Shown in pieces: positions 41,132 to 48,990 of a stretch of DNA of 52,296 nucleotides. Origin of the DNA: Microvirga aerophila (GTDB lineage Bacteria > Pseudomonadota > Alphaproteobacteria > Rhizobiales > Beijerinckiaceae); assembly GCF_003332305.1 (NCBI RefSeq), contig NZ_QOIO01000042.1, positions 1 to 52,296 on the forward strand, given 5' to 3'. The notes beneath the pieces were generated by a model. It had not been told where the DNA came from and ran no database searches. It saw nothing but the letters and a program-made list of their open reading frames with translations. A program made the position numbers and the translations under genes. Each line of letters opens with the position of its first letter. Position 1 is the first letter of the stretch.

Positions 41132-42502
41132 TCACGGCGTGTCATTTGCAGGCACAAGGCAAAGCGTGGTGGACTGGTCGAGGGGCTGGATCACGCGCAC
41201 GCTGTACCGAAATTGCCCTTGCTCGTCGAACACCGCATTTGCTGTGGCGGCAAACCGTGTCACAGAGCCATCCTGTCGAACATAACTCTGCTCGAGCGCA
41301 TAGGCCTTCCGTTCACCGGCCACATGCTGCTGATACAAGGCCTGCTCATCTGTCGAATTTTCCGGATCGGTAAGATCAAAGATGCTCCGGGTCAGCAACT
41401 CGCTGCGCGAGTAGCCGGTCAGCGCACAGAACCTGGCATTGACCATTACAAGCCGCCCGGTCAGGTCCGTCTCGCCAATGCCAACGCCGGCATGCTCCTG
41501 CGTGGCCAAGAGCCGTTCCTTGGCATTCCGCATAGCGTGGACCTGGGCAGCGCTTTCCATCGCAACGGAGGCAATCTGACCTAGCTGAGTGAGCAGGGCC
41601 TCATCGTCGGGTGTAAACTCTCCGCTCTCTTTGCCGGACAGCATGACCGCTCCCATCATGCCGCCACCCTGTGCCCCGACGAGTGGCACAGCCAGCATAC
41701 CCACGAGCGGCCTAGGCGATGCTGTAGGCTCCTGCCCACCATGTGGGTCTGGTTCTGGTGGCCATGCCGCGGTTGGAAGCCGCACCGGTACGCCAGACCG
41801 AATGACTTGCGTGGAGATGGCGGCTGCGGCCATGCTGATCGCCAGAGCTGACCCTTGGAGGCACTCTTCGGAGAGCGACAGGGCCACCGAGGTATGAGGC
41901 CACAGGCCATAGGAGACGGTCTGAACGGCAGCCCAATGCGTTCCGATGATCCCACGAGCCTGATCCGCGATCTCCTGCAAGGTCGCCTCAGGCGTGCCGA
42001 CCGCCGCAATCCGGGCCGACACCTCCGCCATGGCCTTGAGCTGCTCCTGGTGCCACTGGGCCCTGGCGAGATAGGCCTGCTTTTCCTGCTCAATCAGGAT
42101 CCGTTCCGTGATGTCATGGTGGATCACAACTGCATAGACGGCTCCCATATGCTTCAGGCGGGACACTCGAAGCTGGAACCACCTCTGCTCATCGGGGGAG
42201 TGGCACGGGTACTCCAGGACAAAGGTGCTGTCGCCGGACAGGACCGACCGGACGCCGGCTGCAGCCGCTCTCGCGCAGGGAGCATCGCCTCCCGTCGCAC
42301 GCGCGCACACCTCAAGGTAGTTGATGCCAATATGCGAGCTGTCACGGGCCTGATTGGCTTGGCCGAAGTCCTGCCACGCCCAGTTGGTGGCGACAATCGT
42401 TCCACTCTGGTCGAGAACCGCGATAGGGGCAGCCACAGCATCGAGAATGCCCTGAGCTGAGGGAATGGCTGGGATCCCGTTCTGCTCTGACTTGGGAGGC
42501 AT
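41132..42502 (-). CDS. PAS-GAF-PAS sensory protein without catalytic domain, 456 aa
   Basis: The first PAS is at residues about 10-130 (AVAAPIAVLDQSGTIVATNWAW and IHHDITERI). A GAF follows at about 145-330 (EVSARIAAVGTPEATLQEIAD near the start, GMLAVPLVGAQGGGMMGAVML near the end). The second PAS spans about 330-440 (HAGVGIGETDLTGRLVMVNARF). The protein then ends with SVRVIQPLDQSTTLCLVP and no kinase, GGDEF or other output. It could be a complete sensory adaptor or a truncated kinase. The ATG at 42502 has GGAGG eight bases before it. An ATG two codons earlier at 42508 lies too close to the site. Confidence 0.82.
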   Translation of the reverse strand: MPPKSEQNGIPAIPSAQGILDAVAAPIAVLDQSGTIVATNWAWQDFGQANQARDSSHIGINYLEVCARATGGDAPCARAAAAGVRSVLSGDSTFVLEYPCHSPDEQRWFQLRVSRLKHMGAVYAVVIHHDITERILIEQEKQAYLARAQWHQEQLKAMAEVSARIAAVGTPEATLQEIADQARGIIGTHWAAVQTVSYGLWPHTSVALSLSEECLQGSALAISMAAAAISTQVIRSGVPVRLPTAAWPPEPDPHGGQEPTASPRPLVGMLAVPLVGAQGGGMMGAVMLSGKESGEFTPDDEALLTQLGQIASVAMESAAQVHAMRNAKERLLATQEHAGVGIGETDLTGRLVMVNARFCALTGYSRSELLTRSIFDLTDPENSTDEQALYQQHVAGERKAYALEQSYVRQDGSVTRFAATANAVFDEQGQFRYSVRVIQPLDQSTTLCLVPANDTP

Positions 42503-43921
42503 GGCCATGCCCTCCAAGAGCGTGGCTTGGATACAGGACAACGGGCACAGGCCCGGTTCCGTTCACCTAGGCTCGCAAGTTGTTCACTCCAGTTCATGGG
42601 GGAAGCATGCCTTCCGAAGGATCTCAACGCCGAGCTTGCTATGGGACCGCTAGGCCAACCGTCGCTGGCACCGGCGCATTCCGCCCTGCTAGGCACGGGA
42701 AGGTGGCGGTTGCTCTCCCTCCGACGTTCTGCTCTTCCCCTGCCCTCTCCTCGTATCCCGTAAATACTTATTCGAGCAGCCAGCACTCCCGAGCTCCTGC
42801 CCTCATCCTGTCTATGAAGGCGGCATAGGACTTCGATAGGCGAAGGTTCTCTCAGTTGAGGCTTTTTGATCCCCGCTCCTCGCAAAAGCTACGCTGCGGC
42901 CGGAGGTTTAACCATTGATTTGTCTTGACATTTCTGCGACGATAGAAGTGAAAATAGAATTGACTACGGCTTGGGCCTAAGGCGCGCACTATTTCTCGGA
43001 TGGTATTGTGAGCTGCTTCGTTTGGGAGCTGATTGCGGGACTTGTGTCGACCTCTGCTCGTCAGCTAAGCCGTTGAGGCCCCTTGTTTTGAAAGCATTTT
43101 CTTGGACGCTGAGATAGCCCTCCCCTCTCCCGCTGGTTAACGGAATGGCTTAAGGGACGTGTTCAAACGATCGTTTGCTCCTGCGCTTGGAAACCGCTCA
43201 ATTCGCACATTCTCGGGCTGCGGGTTTATGACCTGCGGGCCCGAGCAGCTCAATAGGCGCAGCTTGGTTGAAGCAGTTCAATCTCGCGGTTCTTCTACGC
43301 ATTATGCGCCAGAACTGGCATGAGCCTTCCGAGGCGCTCCAGTGGCTTGGCCGAAACGGAAGTTGGTTCGGACGGCAGGGTCGCTAGGATCGGCGTGTAC
43401 TCGAACGGATTGAAGGTTACAGGGCAGAGACCCCTCGCGCGGCAAAAAATTGATGTTGGCACGGGCTGTCCAGTTCCAAGCTTCAAGAACCTGTCGCGTT
43501 GCCGCGCCAGTAACGATATGCAAGGGCGGCTCCGAACGTGTGAGCACCGTTCAGCCTTCTTCATTGCGGGTTTTACGGAGCCTATGGCGGGTGGGGTGAC
43601 GCAACCGCGCCGGAAGAGTGGTCCGAGAGGCCGCCATCCACTGTCTCCATTCCACCCTGCTTCCGATTTCCGGAGTGGTTCCCGCCGTGATGGAGATGAA
43701 ACGCTTCGGCGCGGGAGCGGCCGCGTCAGTGCCGCCGCCCATAGCGCTGCCTATGTCCGCCGCAGCCAGAATTGGGCGTCGGTGATGCCGTCGCCGATCT
43801 TGGCTCACCGCAGCGGATAAAGTTGAAAAAAGATATTGAGGTTTGGAGATCCGCTCAGGCAAGTTGGGCTGACTGATCGGGCGTTTTATGGTCAGCCAAT
43901 CAATTTTTAGGAACTTTTTAC
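42503..43921. other. 1.4 kb without a supported gene
   Basis: Several short frames lie on both strands (for example at 43295-43564 and 43551-43862 on minus, 43320-43820 on plus). None shows a known domain or a good start. An imperfect palindrome with arms CTCGGGC (43212-43218) and GCCCGAG (43239-43245) is present. The last 100 bases are AT-rich and probably carry the promoter of the small-gene operon. Confidence 0.45.
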
Positions 43922-44401
43922 ATGTTTATTTCAACGGAGTCCGCCAGGCTGGCGGGCAATAAGCTGTCGCGTTCTCACTTTGCCCCGGCTGAGGACGGGA
44001 CGATTGGATATCTCGGCTTCGTCCTCCACCGGGCCAACAACTCTGTCAGCGGCGTCGTTAAGATCGTCCACGACGCGGCGACGGCGGATGCCGCTCGGAT
44101 GGAGGCCGCCGCCCGTGCGGTGATCCCTGACGATGAGGCCCTTTTGTGCGCCAAGCTGGCCTCGACTTTCTGCCTGGGCATTCTCAGCGGGGAGGACCAC
44201 GCCGCTGTTGCTTGCGCAAGCGTGCTCCACAAGAACAAGGGATTCCCGACGGGGATGCTGCTGGGCGCCACTCTGACAGACGAGGATACCATTGATCTGA
44301 CCAAGCCGTTCACCCTGGCCTGTGGGTTTGAGCGCACGGTGGAGGAAGAGTACATCGCCCTGAACGCGATCATCCATCAGCTCCTTAGGGAGGACGAGTG
44401 A
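43922..44401 (+). CDS. hypothetical protein, 159 aa, first gene of small-protein operon A
   Basis: I do not recognise the family. The protein begins MFISTESARLAGNKLSRSHF and has alternating strands and helices: IGYLGFVLHRANNSVSGVVKI, then AARMEAAARAVIPDDEALLCAK, then FCLGILSGEDHAAVACASVL. It ends with an acidic helix, VEEEYIALNAIIHQLLRE. No signal peptide or membrane helix is seen, so it is cytosolic. AGGA lies nine bases before the ATG in an AT-rich leader. The stop overlaps the next start in TGATG, so translation is coupled. It heads six small genes. Confidence 0.6.
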   Translation: MFISTESARLAGNKLSRSHFAPAEDGTIGYLGFVLHRANNSVSGVVKIVHDAATADAARMEAAARAVIPDDEALLCAKLASTFCLGILSGEDHAAVACASVLHKNKGFPTGMLLGATLTDEDTIDLTKPFTLACGFERTVEEEYIALNAIIHQLLREDE

Positions 44402-44748
44402 TGGTATTCGTGACCAATCACGCCAAGTGGCTCGTCGAAGGTATGGGCAGCGTGGACGACGTCACCGTTCGCCTCGGCACGGTCGTGTCCCGTGGCCGCT
44501 TCGATGCCGGCCACAATCAGGATGTCATGTGGATCAATGAGATCATGCGCTACAACATCCCGACCTATGACGAGATGATCCAGTGGACGCGGGACCGCCG
44601 TACGGGTGCCAAGCTTCACCGGGTCATTGTCGGCTCCGTACGCGTCGATGATCGGTACTCGCACGACCGTGTGGAGGTGCGCCTTGGGTTCAAAACAGCC
44701 GCACAGGCCATCCACTTCATTCTGAGGTGGTATGGGGAGGCCGCATGA
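44401..44748 (+). CDS. hypothetical protein, 115 aa, operon A gene 2
   Basis: A protein with no recognised domain. It has EIMRYNIPTYDEMIQWTRDR and a C-terminus VRLGFKTAAQAIHFILRWYGE. That ending matches the end of the operon B protein at 47419 (VGFKNEADALLFKLRW), so the two genes share a C-terminal domain. The ATG overlaps the previous stop (TGATG); an in-frame GTG one codon earlier is possible. Its own stop overlaps the next start (ATGA). Confidence 0.6.
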   Translation: MVFVTNHAKWLVEGMGSVDDVTVRLGTVVSRGRFDAGHNQDVMWINEIMRYNIPTYDEMIQWTRDRRTGAKLHRVIVGSVRVDDRYSHDRVEVRLGFKTAAQAIHFILRWYGEAA

Positions 44749-44942
44749 TACCGAAATTCTCCTTCCACATCACCTGCAACGTCACCGAGACGGCCGTCGT
44801 GATCATCGACGCTGACTCCATTGAGGACGCTCACGACATTGCGCTGGACCCGAACTTCTACAACTACGCCCCGTTCTGCTTGGACGAATTTAACCACTTT
44901 GAGGTCTATTTGCCTGACCCCGACGCCTATGAGGTGTTGTGA
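44745..44942 (+). CDS. hypothetical acidic protein, 65 aa, operon A gene 3
   Basis: A small acidic protein (SFHITCNVTETAVVIIDADS, then DAHDIALDPNFYNYAPFC and FEVYLPDPDAYEVL). It is probably a compact alpha-beta fold, cytosolic. No family recognised. The ATG overlaps the previous stop in ATGA, which is strong evidence for translation. It could mimic nucleic acid in charge, as many phage inhibitor proteins do; this is only a thought from composition. Confidence 0.55.
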   Translation: MIPKFSFHITCNVTETAVVIIDADSIEDAHDIALDPNFYNYAPFCLDEFNHFEVYLPDPDAYEVL

Positions 44943-44957
44943 ATACATGCCTATTAT

Positions 44958-45215
44958 GTGAACGCCAAGGACCCCAACAGGGAAGACCTGTCGATGCTGG
45001 TGGTGGCCGACTCTGTCCATGAGGCTGGGCAGCTCGTCGTAGACTATTGGGCCACGATGGAGGCCACGCCTGATCCGGACGGCGTGATTTCTGCTTTTAA
45101 GGTGCCGTCGATCCCCGATACCAAGGGAGTCATCGAGTGGACCGCCATGCCGGTCGAGGAGTGTGTTGTAACAATGCCGGATACATCAGGATGGTGGGGT
45201 GAAGATGATGAATAA
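44958..45215 (+). CDS. hypothetical acidic protein, 85 aa, operon A gene 4
   Basis: The frame reads VNAKDPNREDLSMLVVADSV, then HEAGQLVVDYWATMEATP and a C-terminus ending WWGEDDE. It is strongly acidic. Only a GTG at 44958 is available as start, with no clear ribosome site, and in-frame codons upstream (IHAYY) run back to the previous stop. Gene 3 has the same helix pattern after a strand (SIEDAHDIAL in one, SVHEAGQLVV here), so the two may be distant relatives. The next gene starts 11 bases before this one ends. Confidence 0.5.
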   Translation: MNAKDPNREDLSMLVVADSVHEAGQLVVDYWATMEATPDPDGVISAFKVPSIPDTKGVIEWTAMPVEECVVTMPDTSGWWGEDDE

Positions 45216-45459
45216 CATTGTGCCGCCTGGAGAACTGACTTACGCCGGCCTGACTTCCGGCGTTGACGATGATCTGCATGCGATCCTTATGGAGACGATT
45301 CGCGACTTTCTGACGGAGCGGGTGATCACCTTCACGCCTCGGACCTATTCCATGCGTGGCGAGGACGATCTCATCGGGATCATTGATGGCGAGTTCAGTC
45401 TCGTTGAGTTGGTTGACGCGATCATGGCAAGCATTGCGGATAGAGCCGAAGACCAGTGA
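45205..45459 (+). CDS. hypothetical acidic protein, 84 aa, operon A gene 5
   Basis: An acidic, helical protein (DDDLHAILMETIRDFLTERV, then MRGEDDLIGIIDGEFSLVEL and AIMASIADRAEDQ). No family recognised. The ATG at 45205 follows GGGGTGAAG and lies inside the end of gene 4; a GTG two codons earlier is also possible. Its stop overlaps the next start (GTGA). Confidence 0.5.
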   Translation: MMNNIVPPGELTYAGLTSGVDDDLHAILMETIRDFLTERVITFTPRTYSMRGEDDLIGIIDGEFSLVELVDAIMASIADRAEDQ

Positions 45460-45659
45460 CCGGGACTCTATACTTCGTCTCGGCCGAGAGTCTCTACGGT
45501 GCTTCAGTCCATTTGTTCGTGTCGGCCAAAACTCCTGATCAGGTTGGTCAGGGGCTCGCCGATTGCGTCAGGGTTGTGCGGATCAGAATCGACCGGGCCG
45601 GTCAGATGCCTGAAGATCCTTGCCTTCATGGTGCCGACCAGATGCGAGCGCTGGCCTGA
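45456..45659 (+). CDS. hypothetical protein, 67 aa, operon A gene 6 (possibly truncated)
   Basis: The frame starts with a GTG that overlaps the previous stop. It reads MTGTLYFVSAESLYGASVHL, then FVSAKTPDQVGQGLADCVRV, then a basic, less protein-like tail. The first half resembles a strand-helix unit like those in genes 3 and 4. The tail may be frame-shifted sequence, because the region after it is decayed. Low certainty that the full length is native. Confidence 0.4.
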   Translation: MTGTLYFVSAESLYGASVHLFVSAKTPDQVGQGLADCVRVVRIRIDRAGQMPEDPCLHGADQMRALA

Positions 45660-46697
45660 CGCCTCTCGCAGTCCCTCTATCGTGCAGTGGGCTGCCTGCC
45701 GATACCGCAGACCTTGCGTGAGCGAGTGACTCCCCTGATCTTGACTCTTACGACCCGGCCATCGGCATAGACTTCGCCGCCGATGGCCGCCGTTGTGATC
45801 TCAGCTCCCATCCACTCAGGCCTTCAAAACTTCGTTCCGCCGACGGGCGAAACCCTTCCAGACAATCCACCCGATTATAGGTCATCTGTTTTTACCCGTC
45901 ATGCCGGCCTAGTGCGCCAGTGGCCTGCGCCGGCAGCGCAACCATATGCAGGCCATGCTCATCGAAATCCTGCACCAGCTCACGTCGGGGTTATGATACG
46001 GATCGCCTCGGCTTCACCGACGCTGCTCTCCACCGCAAAGCCGGTCCGATCCTCGCCGCCGTAGTTCTGGCGCGGCCGCTTGCTCATAGCTTCTGCTGTT
46101 CGGCAGCCATTCTGGCTGTAGTCAGGCAGAAACTCCACTAATCCTCGGCAAATATCCCGAGCCACCTCTGACCACTCGTTATCTTGCGCAGCTGGAGATC
46201 AGGGACGGTTTTATCGTGCTTAACGAGCGTGGAATCCCCAAGAGTGGCAACCCAATCCAACTAGGTAATCCCAACAACGCCGCGGTGGAGCAAATTCGAA
46301 AGGTGACTGAATGCCCGGACAACGATGCCTGTTTGGTGTCGGTGGTCGGCGAGATCACCAAGCGGCAGCCTGCGGGCATCACCCACCGACAAAAACCTCG
46401 AACGCATTCCCACGGGCAGGTTCATCACGCCGCGCGGCGAAAGCAAGTGGCAGGTCATTCAAGTCAAGCGCATCGTCCCCGGAACAGAGCCAAGATAGCG
46501 CATATGTAGGTTGCTTGCCTCATGCCATCAGAGGGCAATGTTAAAGGCAGAAACAGCAGGTGCCTGCGTCATTACATGCGTGTTTGGTAAATACACAGCG
46601 CGGTCGATACCGTCTTAATTTTCCGCATCACGAGAATATTGACGGCGCGAATCCGACTATGGGATTCTTGGCTCCATTGCAAAGGAGCTACATTTTT
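45660..46697. other. About 1 kb of decayed sequence with recombinase remnants
   Basis: No intact gene. Plus-strand fragments at 46216-46498 resemble the C-terminal part of a serine recombinase (listed separately). The rest shows no recognisable protein. It separates small-protein operons A and B. Confidence 0.5.
46216..46498 (+). pseudogene. Serine recombinase (resolvase/invertase) C-terminal remnant
   Basis: Two frames together give the usual C-terminal linker and helix-turn-helix of a large resolvase. The first reads LNERGIPKSGNPIQLGNPNNAAV and the second TDKNLERIPTGRFITPRGES with KWQVIQVKRI (compare the common RGIPTPRGGxWxxxQVxRVL). A frame change lies near 46385. No catalytic serine domain is visible upstream. 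Assignment rests on motif resemblance only. Confidence 0.45.
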
Positions 46698-47174
46698 ATG
46701 ACCAACGCCGCTGAACGACCTGTTAATGGAAGGACCGACCAAGCCGACACCCTTACCGGGGTGATCACCTTCGTGGCGAAGCAGGCCAAAAGTTTTTATG
46801 ACGCGAAGCCGGACGGAGACTGGCCCATGACCATCTTCGCATTCTCGCCGACCGGCTGTCATGTTCTGCAGACGCATTTTAACGTGACCCGGCGCGAAGA
46901 AACATACGCCGCATTCTCGGAAGCTTTTAAGGAACTCGGCGTAGAATCCTACGTCGTTGCCTCGGAGGCCTGGGCCGGGCGCAAGGGCTCGACTACGCCC
47001 CCATTCATGCAGGCGGATCGCCGTGAAATTCTTCTGATCACGGCAGTGGACATGACCGGCACCGCGACCATGACCATGGATATCACGCGAAATCGGAAAG
47101 GCAAGGTCATCAAGCTGACCCCCGGTGTGATAGCGCGCGATGGAGCCGGACCGCTGACGGAGCTGCTGGCATGA
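46698..47174 (+). CDS. hypothetical protein, 158 aa, first gene of small-protein operon B
   Basis: I do not recognise the family. The protein has DTLTGVITFVAKQAKSFYDA, WPMTIFAFSPTGCHVLQTHF, EETYAAFSEAFKELGVESYV, and a strand-rich end (ILLITAVDMTGTATMTMDIT). It appears soluble. A strong AAGGAGC lies before the ATG at 46698, while the longer frame from 46560 is not protein-like. The stop overlaps the next start in ATGA. Confidence 0.6.
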   Translation: MTNAAERPVNGRTDQADTLTGVITFVAKQAKSFYDAKPDGDWPMTIFAFSPTGCHVLQTHFNVTRREETYAAFSEAFKELGVESYVVASEAWAGRKGSTTPPFMQADRREILLITAVDMTGTATMTMDITRNRKGKVIKLTPGVIARDGAGPLTELLA

Positions 47175-47422
47175 GCAAGTACCACTTTCTCTCGATCGAA
47201 TGTCGGCCCATTGACTTGACCACGGCACCGGCCAAGCTCGCTTTCGTCTGCCAGGATGTTGAGGGCACCGAGGTGGCCACGACCAACATCGTGTGGATCC
47301 TGGTTCGCTCCGAGCAGCAGACCAGCTCCGATGTTCGGGTGAAAGGCCGCGCACATTACGACTGCAACTTCCCCGATCTTTACGATCGTATCGATCATCA
47401 CCTGGAAAGGATTGCGACATGA
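47171..47422 (+). CDS. hypothetical protein, 83 aa, operon B gene 2
   Basis: A small strand-rich protein: MSKYHFLSIECRPIDLTTAP, then KLAFVCQDVEGTEVATTNIV and a C-terminus FPDLYDRIDHHLERIAT. No family recognised. It is coupled at both ends by ATGA overlaps, which strongly supports translation. Confidence 0.6.
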   Translation: MSKYHFLSIECRPIDLTTAPAKLAFVCQDVEGTEVATTNIVWILVRSEQQTSSDVRVKGRAHYDCNFPDLYDRIDHHLERIAT

Positions 47423-47793
47423 GCGAGGAACTGAAAGTGCTGGATGTTCCGGACATCAGCACCGAGGATCGCGCCCTGGTGATTGCGTACGCAACGGGCG
47501 CCCCATGGTTTCGAAGCGAAATTATCCGTGATGCGACCACATGGGCACGTTGCGAGGCGGACCGCCACGCACTCATCGCAGCGTTTCCGTTCGTCCTCGA
47601 CATGCGTCAGTACAAAGTCTGGGACGATGATGAGATGCTTTCCGACGATGTCTGTTGTTGGCTGAGCGAACACGTCGGCACAGGCGGTCCGTGGGAGTCT
47701 ACACAGGAGGTCTATGACTGGGCCGATCACGGGTGCATCGTCGGGTTCAAAAACGAGGCAGACGCCCTTCTGTTCAAGCTGCGCTGGGCCTGA
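47419..47793 (+). CDS. hypothetical acidic protein, 124 aa, operon B gene 3
   Basis: An acidic protein: MSEELKVLDVPDISTEDRAL, then WARCEADRHALIAAFPFVLD and ending GCIVGFKNEADALLFKLRWA. The C-terminal GFK-helix-LRW pattern is shared with operon A gene 2. No named domain recognised. The ATG overlaps the preceding stop (ATGA). The operon ends here except for the micropeptide gene 71 bases on. Confidence 0.6.
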   Translation: MSEELKVLDVPDISTEDRALVIAYATGAPWFRSEIIRDATTWARCEADRHALIAAFPFVLDMRQYKVWDDDEMLSDDVCCWLSEHVGTGGPWESTQEVYDWADHGCIVGFKNEADALLFKLRWA

Positions 47794-47864
47794 GCATCGA
47801 GAAGCAATCGCTCCTGCACCGATCAAAGAATATCACCGAAGGCACCTCGGTTCAGGAGGTCATT

Positions 47865-47954
47865 ATGACCAGCGACCTGATCGTGTCCGCGATATCTGCA
47901 GGCATTTGTGTTATGACGCTCCTTGCCTTCAACACCCAGAATGCTGAAGCATAG
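47865..47954 (+). CDS. Single-helix membrane micropeptide, 29 aa
   Basis: MTSDLIVSAISAGICVMTLL followed by AFNTQNAEA. One hydrophobic helix fills residues 5-21. A near-perfect ribosome site AGGAGGT lies five bases before the ATG, the strongest in this region, which argues that it is translated. It could be a small inner-membrane peptide (toxin, holin-like or regulator). No known family can be assigned at this size. Confidence 0.5.
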   Translation: MTSDLIVSAISAGICVMTLLAFNTQNAEA

Positions 47955-48512
47955 ACCGTCCAATGCGCCATCTCCCGATGTCCTGTGTCGCAGGAAGTAT
48001 CACTGTCTTTCGCGGTTGCAGTCGCCTCTGTCGGACGCAATCTCAAGTGCGCGCTCTAGAAGCTTTGACAGCGAGATCGGGATCATGCAGGCCAAGTTGG
48101 CTGCGGCGCGCAGCGTCGGGGTCAATAACCGGCGCGAAGGTTCCCGTGGTGCCATCACCGCGGGTGTTTGTCATCTAAAACTGGCGCACCACCGTGCAAG
48201 CGGCAATTCTTATTGAGGTATCCGTGGATAACAAGGGATCGAGCCGCTCGTACGCCCAACGGCTATGCGCATTACGCGATCAGCATTGCCATCCGTCCGC
48301 ACCGCCCAAGTTCTAGGCCTTCAGCGTCGAGATCCGTAACTTGGTAGATTATCGCCGTCGTAATCTTCCGTCTCGATGGCGGCATGGTTTCAAATGCCCT
48401 GTCTGGTTCCGTCGCGGGGGCGCGCTACGGGGCATTGCCAGCATCGGTCTATAACCTGTTGCTCTGACCGTAACTCGGTTCTCGACTCTGGCGGACAGAC
48501 CGCCGGTGGCTC
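47955..48512. other. 558 bases without a supported gene
   Basis: No recognisable coding sequence, RNA or repeat. The last part may hold decayed 5' sequence of the IS630-type transposase that follows. Confidence 0.45.
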
Positions 48513-48821
48513 GTGTTCCTCCGCGGCCTGTGCCTTGTGCTAGTCCACAAGAGCGAAAAGGCTGTGCAGTGCCTGAAACAGCGCGGAGTCTGGTTCCTGT
48601 TTCTACCGGCTTATTCGCCTGATCCTAATCCCATTGAACAGGCCTTCGCCAGGATCAAGGCACACCTGCGCAAAGCCGAGGCCCGAACGTTCGACGCGCT
48701 CTGGCGCGCCCTCGGTGACATCTGCAATCTCTTCGAGCCACACGAATGCTGGAATTTCCTCAGGGCCGCCGGGTATGCGTCCGTTTATCCGTGCGATGCT
48801 CTAGCCTCGCTGACCCGATGA
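48513..48821 (+). pseudogene. IS630-family transposase, C-terminal fragment
   Basis: About 102 residues matching the end of an IS630 DDE transposase: FLPAYSPDPNPIEQAFARIK carries the final catalytic glutamate motif, and the tail reads ECWNFLRAAGYAS. The N-terminal DNA-binding domain and the first two aspartates are missing, so it is inactive. No paired inverted repeats were seen. Confidence 0.85.
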
Positions 48822-48849
48822 CTGGCGCTGCGGCTGACGCTGGTAAGTG

Positions 48850-48873
48850 AGACGGTCATAACCGTCTATTTTT
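48850..48873 (+). terminator. Rho-independent terminator
   Basis: AGACGGT (48850-48856), loop CATA, ACCGTCT (48861-48867), followed by ATTTTT. A short stem with a clear T-tract, after the IS630 fragment. Confidence 0.6.
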
Positions 48874-48990
48874 CGCCTTTCGCTGTGATGCTGGCGATCC
48901 CGTTTCTGGGAACAGGTCCGCACCGCAGGCTGGATTGATGGGGCGGTGCGCTTTCTAGGCACTCTCTTTGTCGTCTGGCCCGGCGGGGGC

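Noticed and set aside
42503..42885. Upstream extension of the PAS-GAF-PAS region on the minus strand (frame 42154-42885)
   Set aside because: It is a different frame overlapping the real gene and its product has no domain.
43320..43862. Open frames of 103-166 codons on both strands
   Set aside because: Overlapping frames with no domain, no ribosome site and mutual overlap; the region is reported as gene-free.
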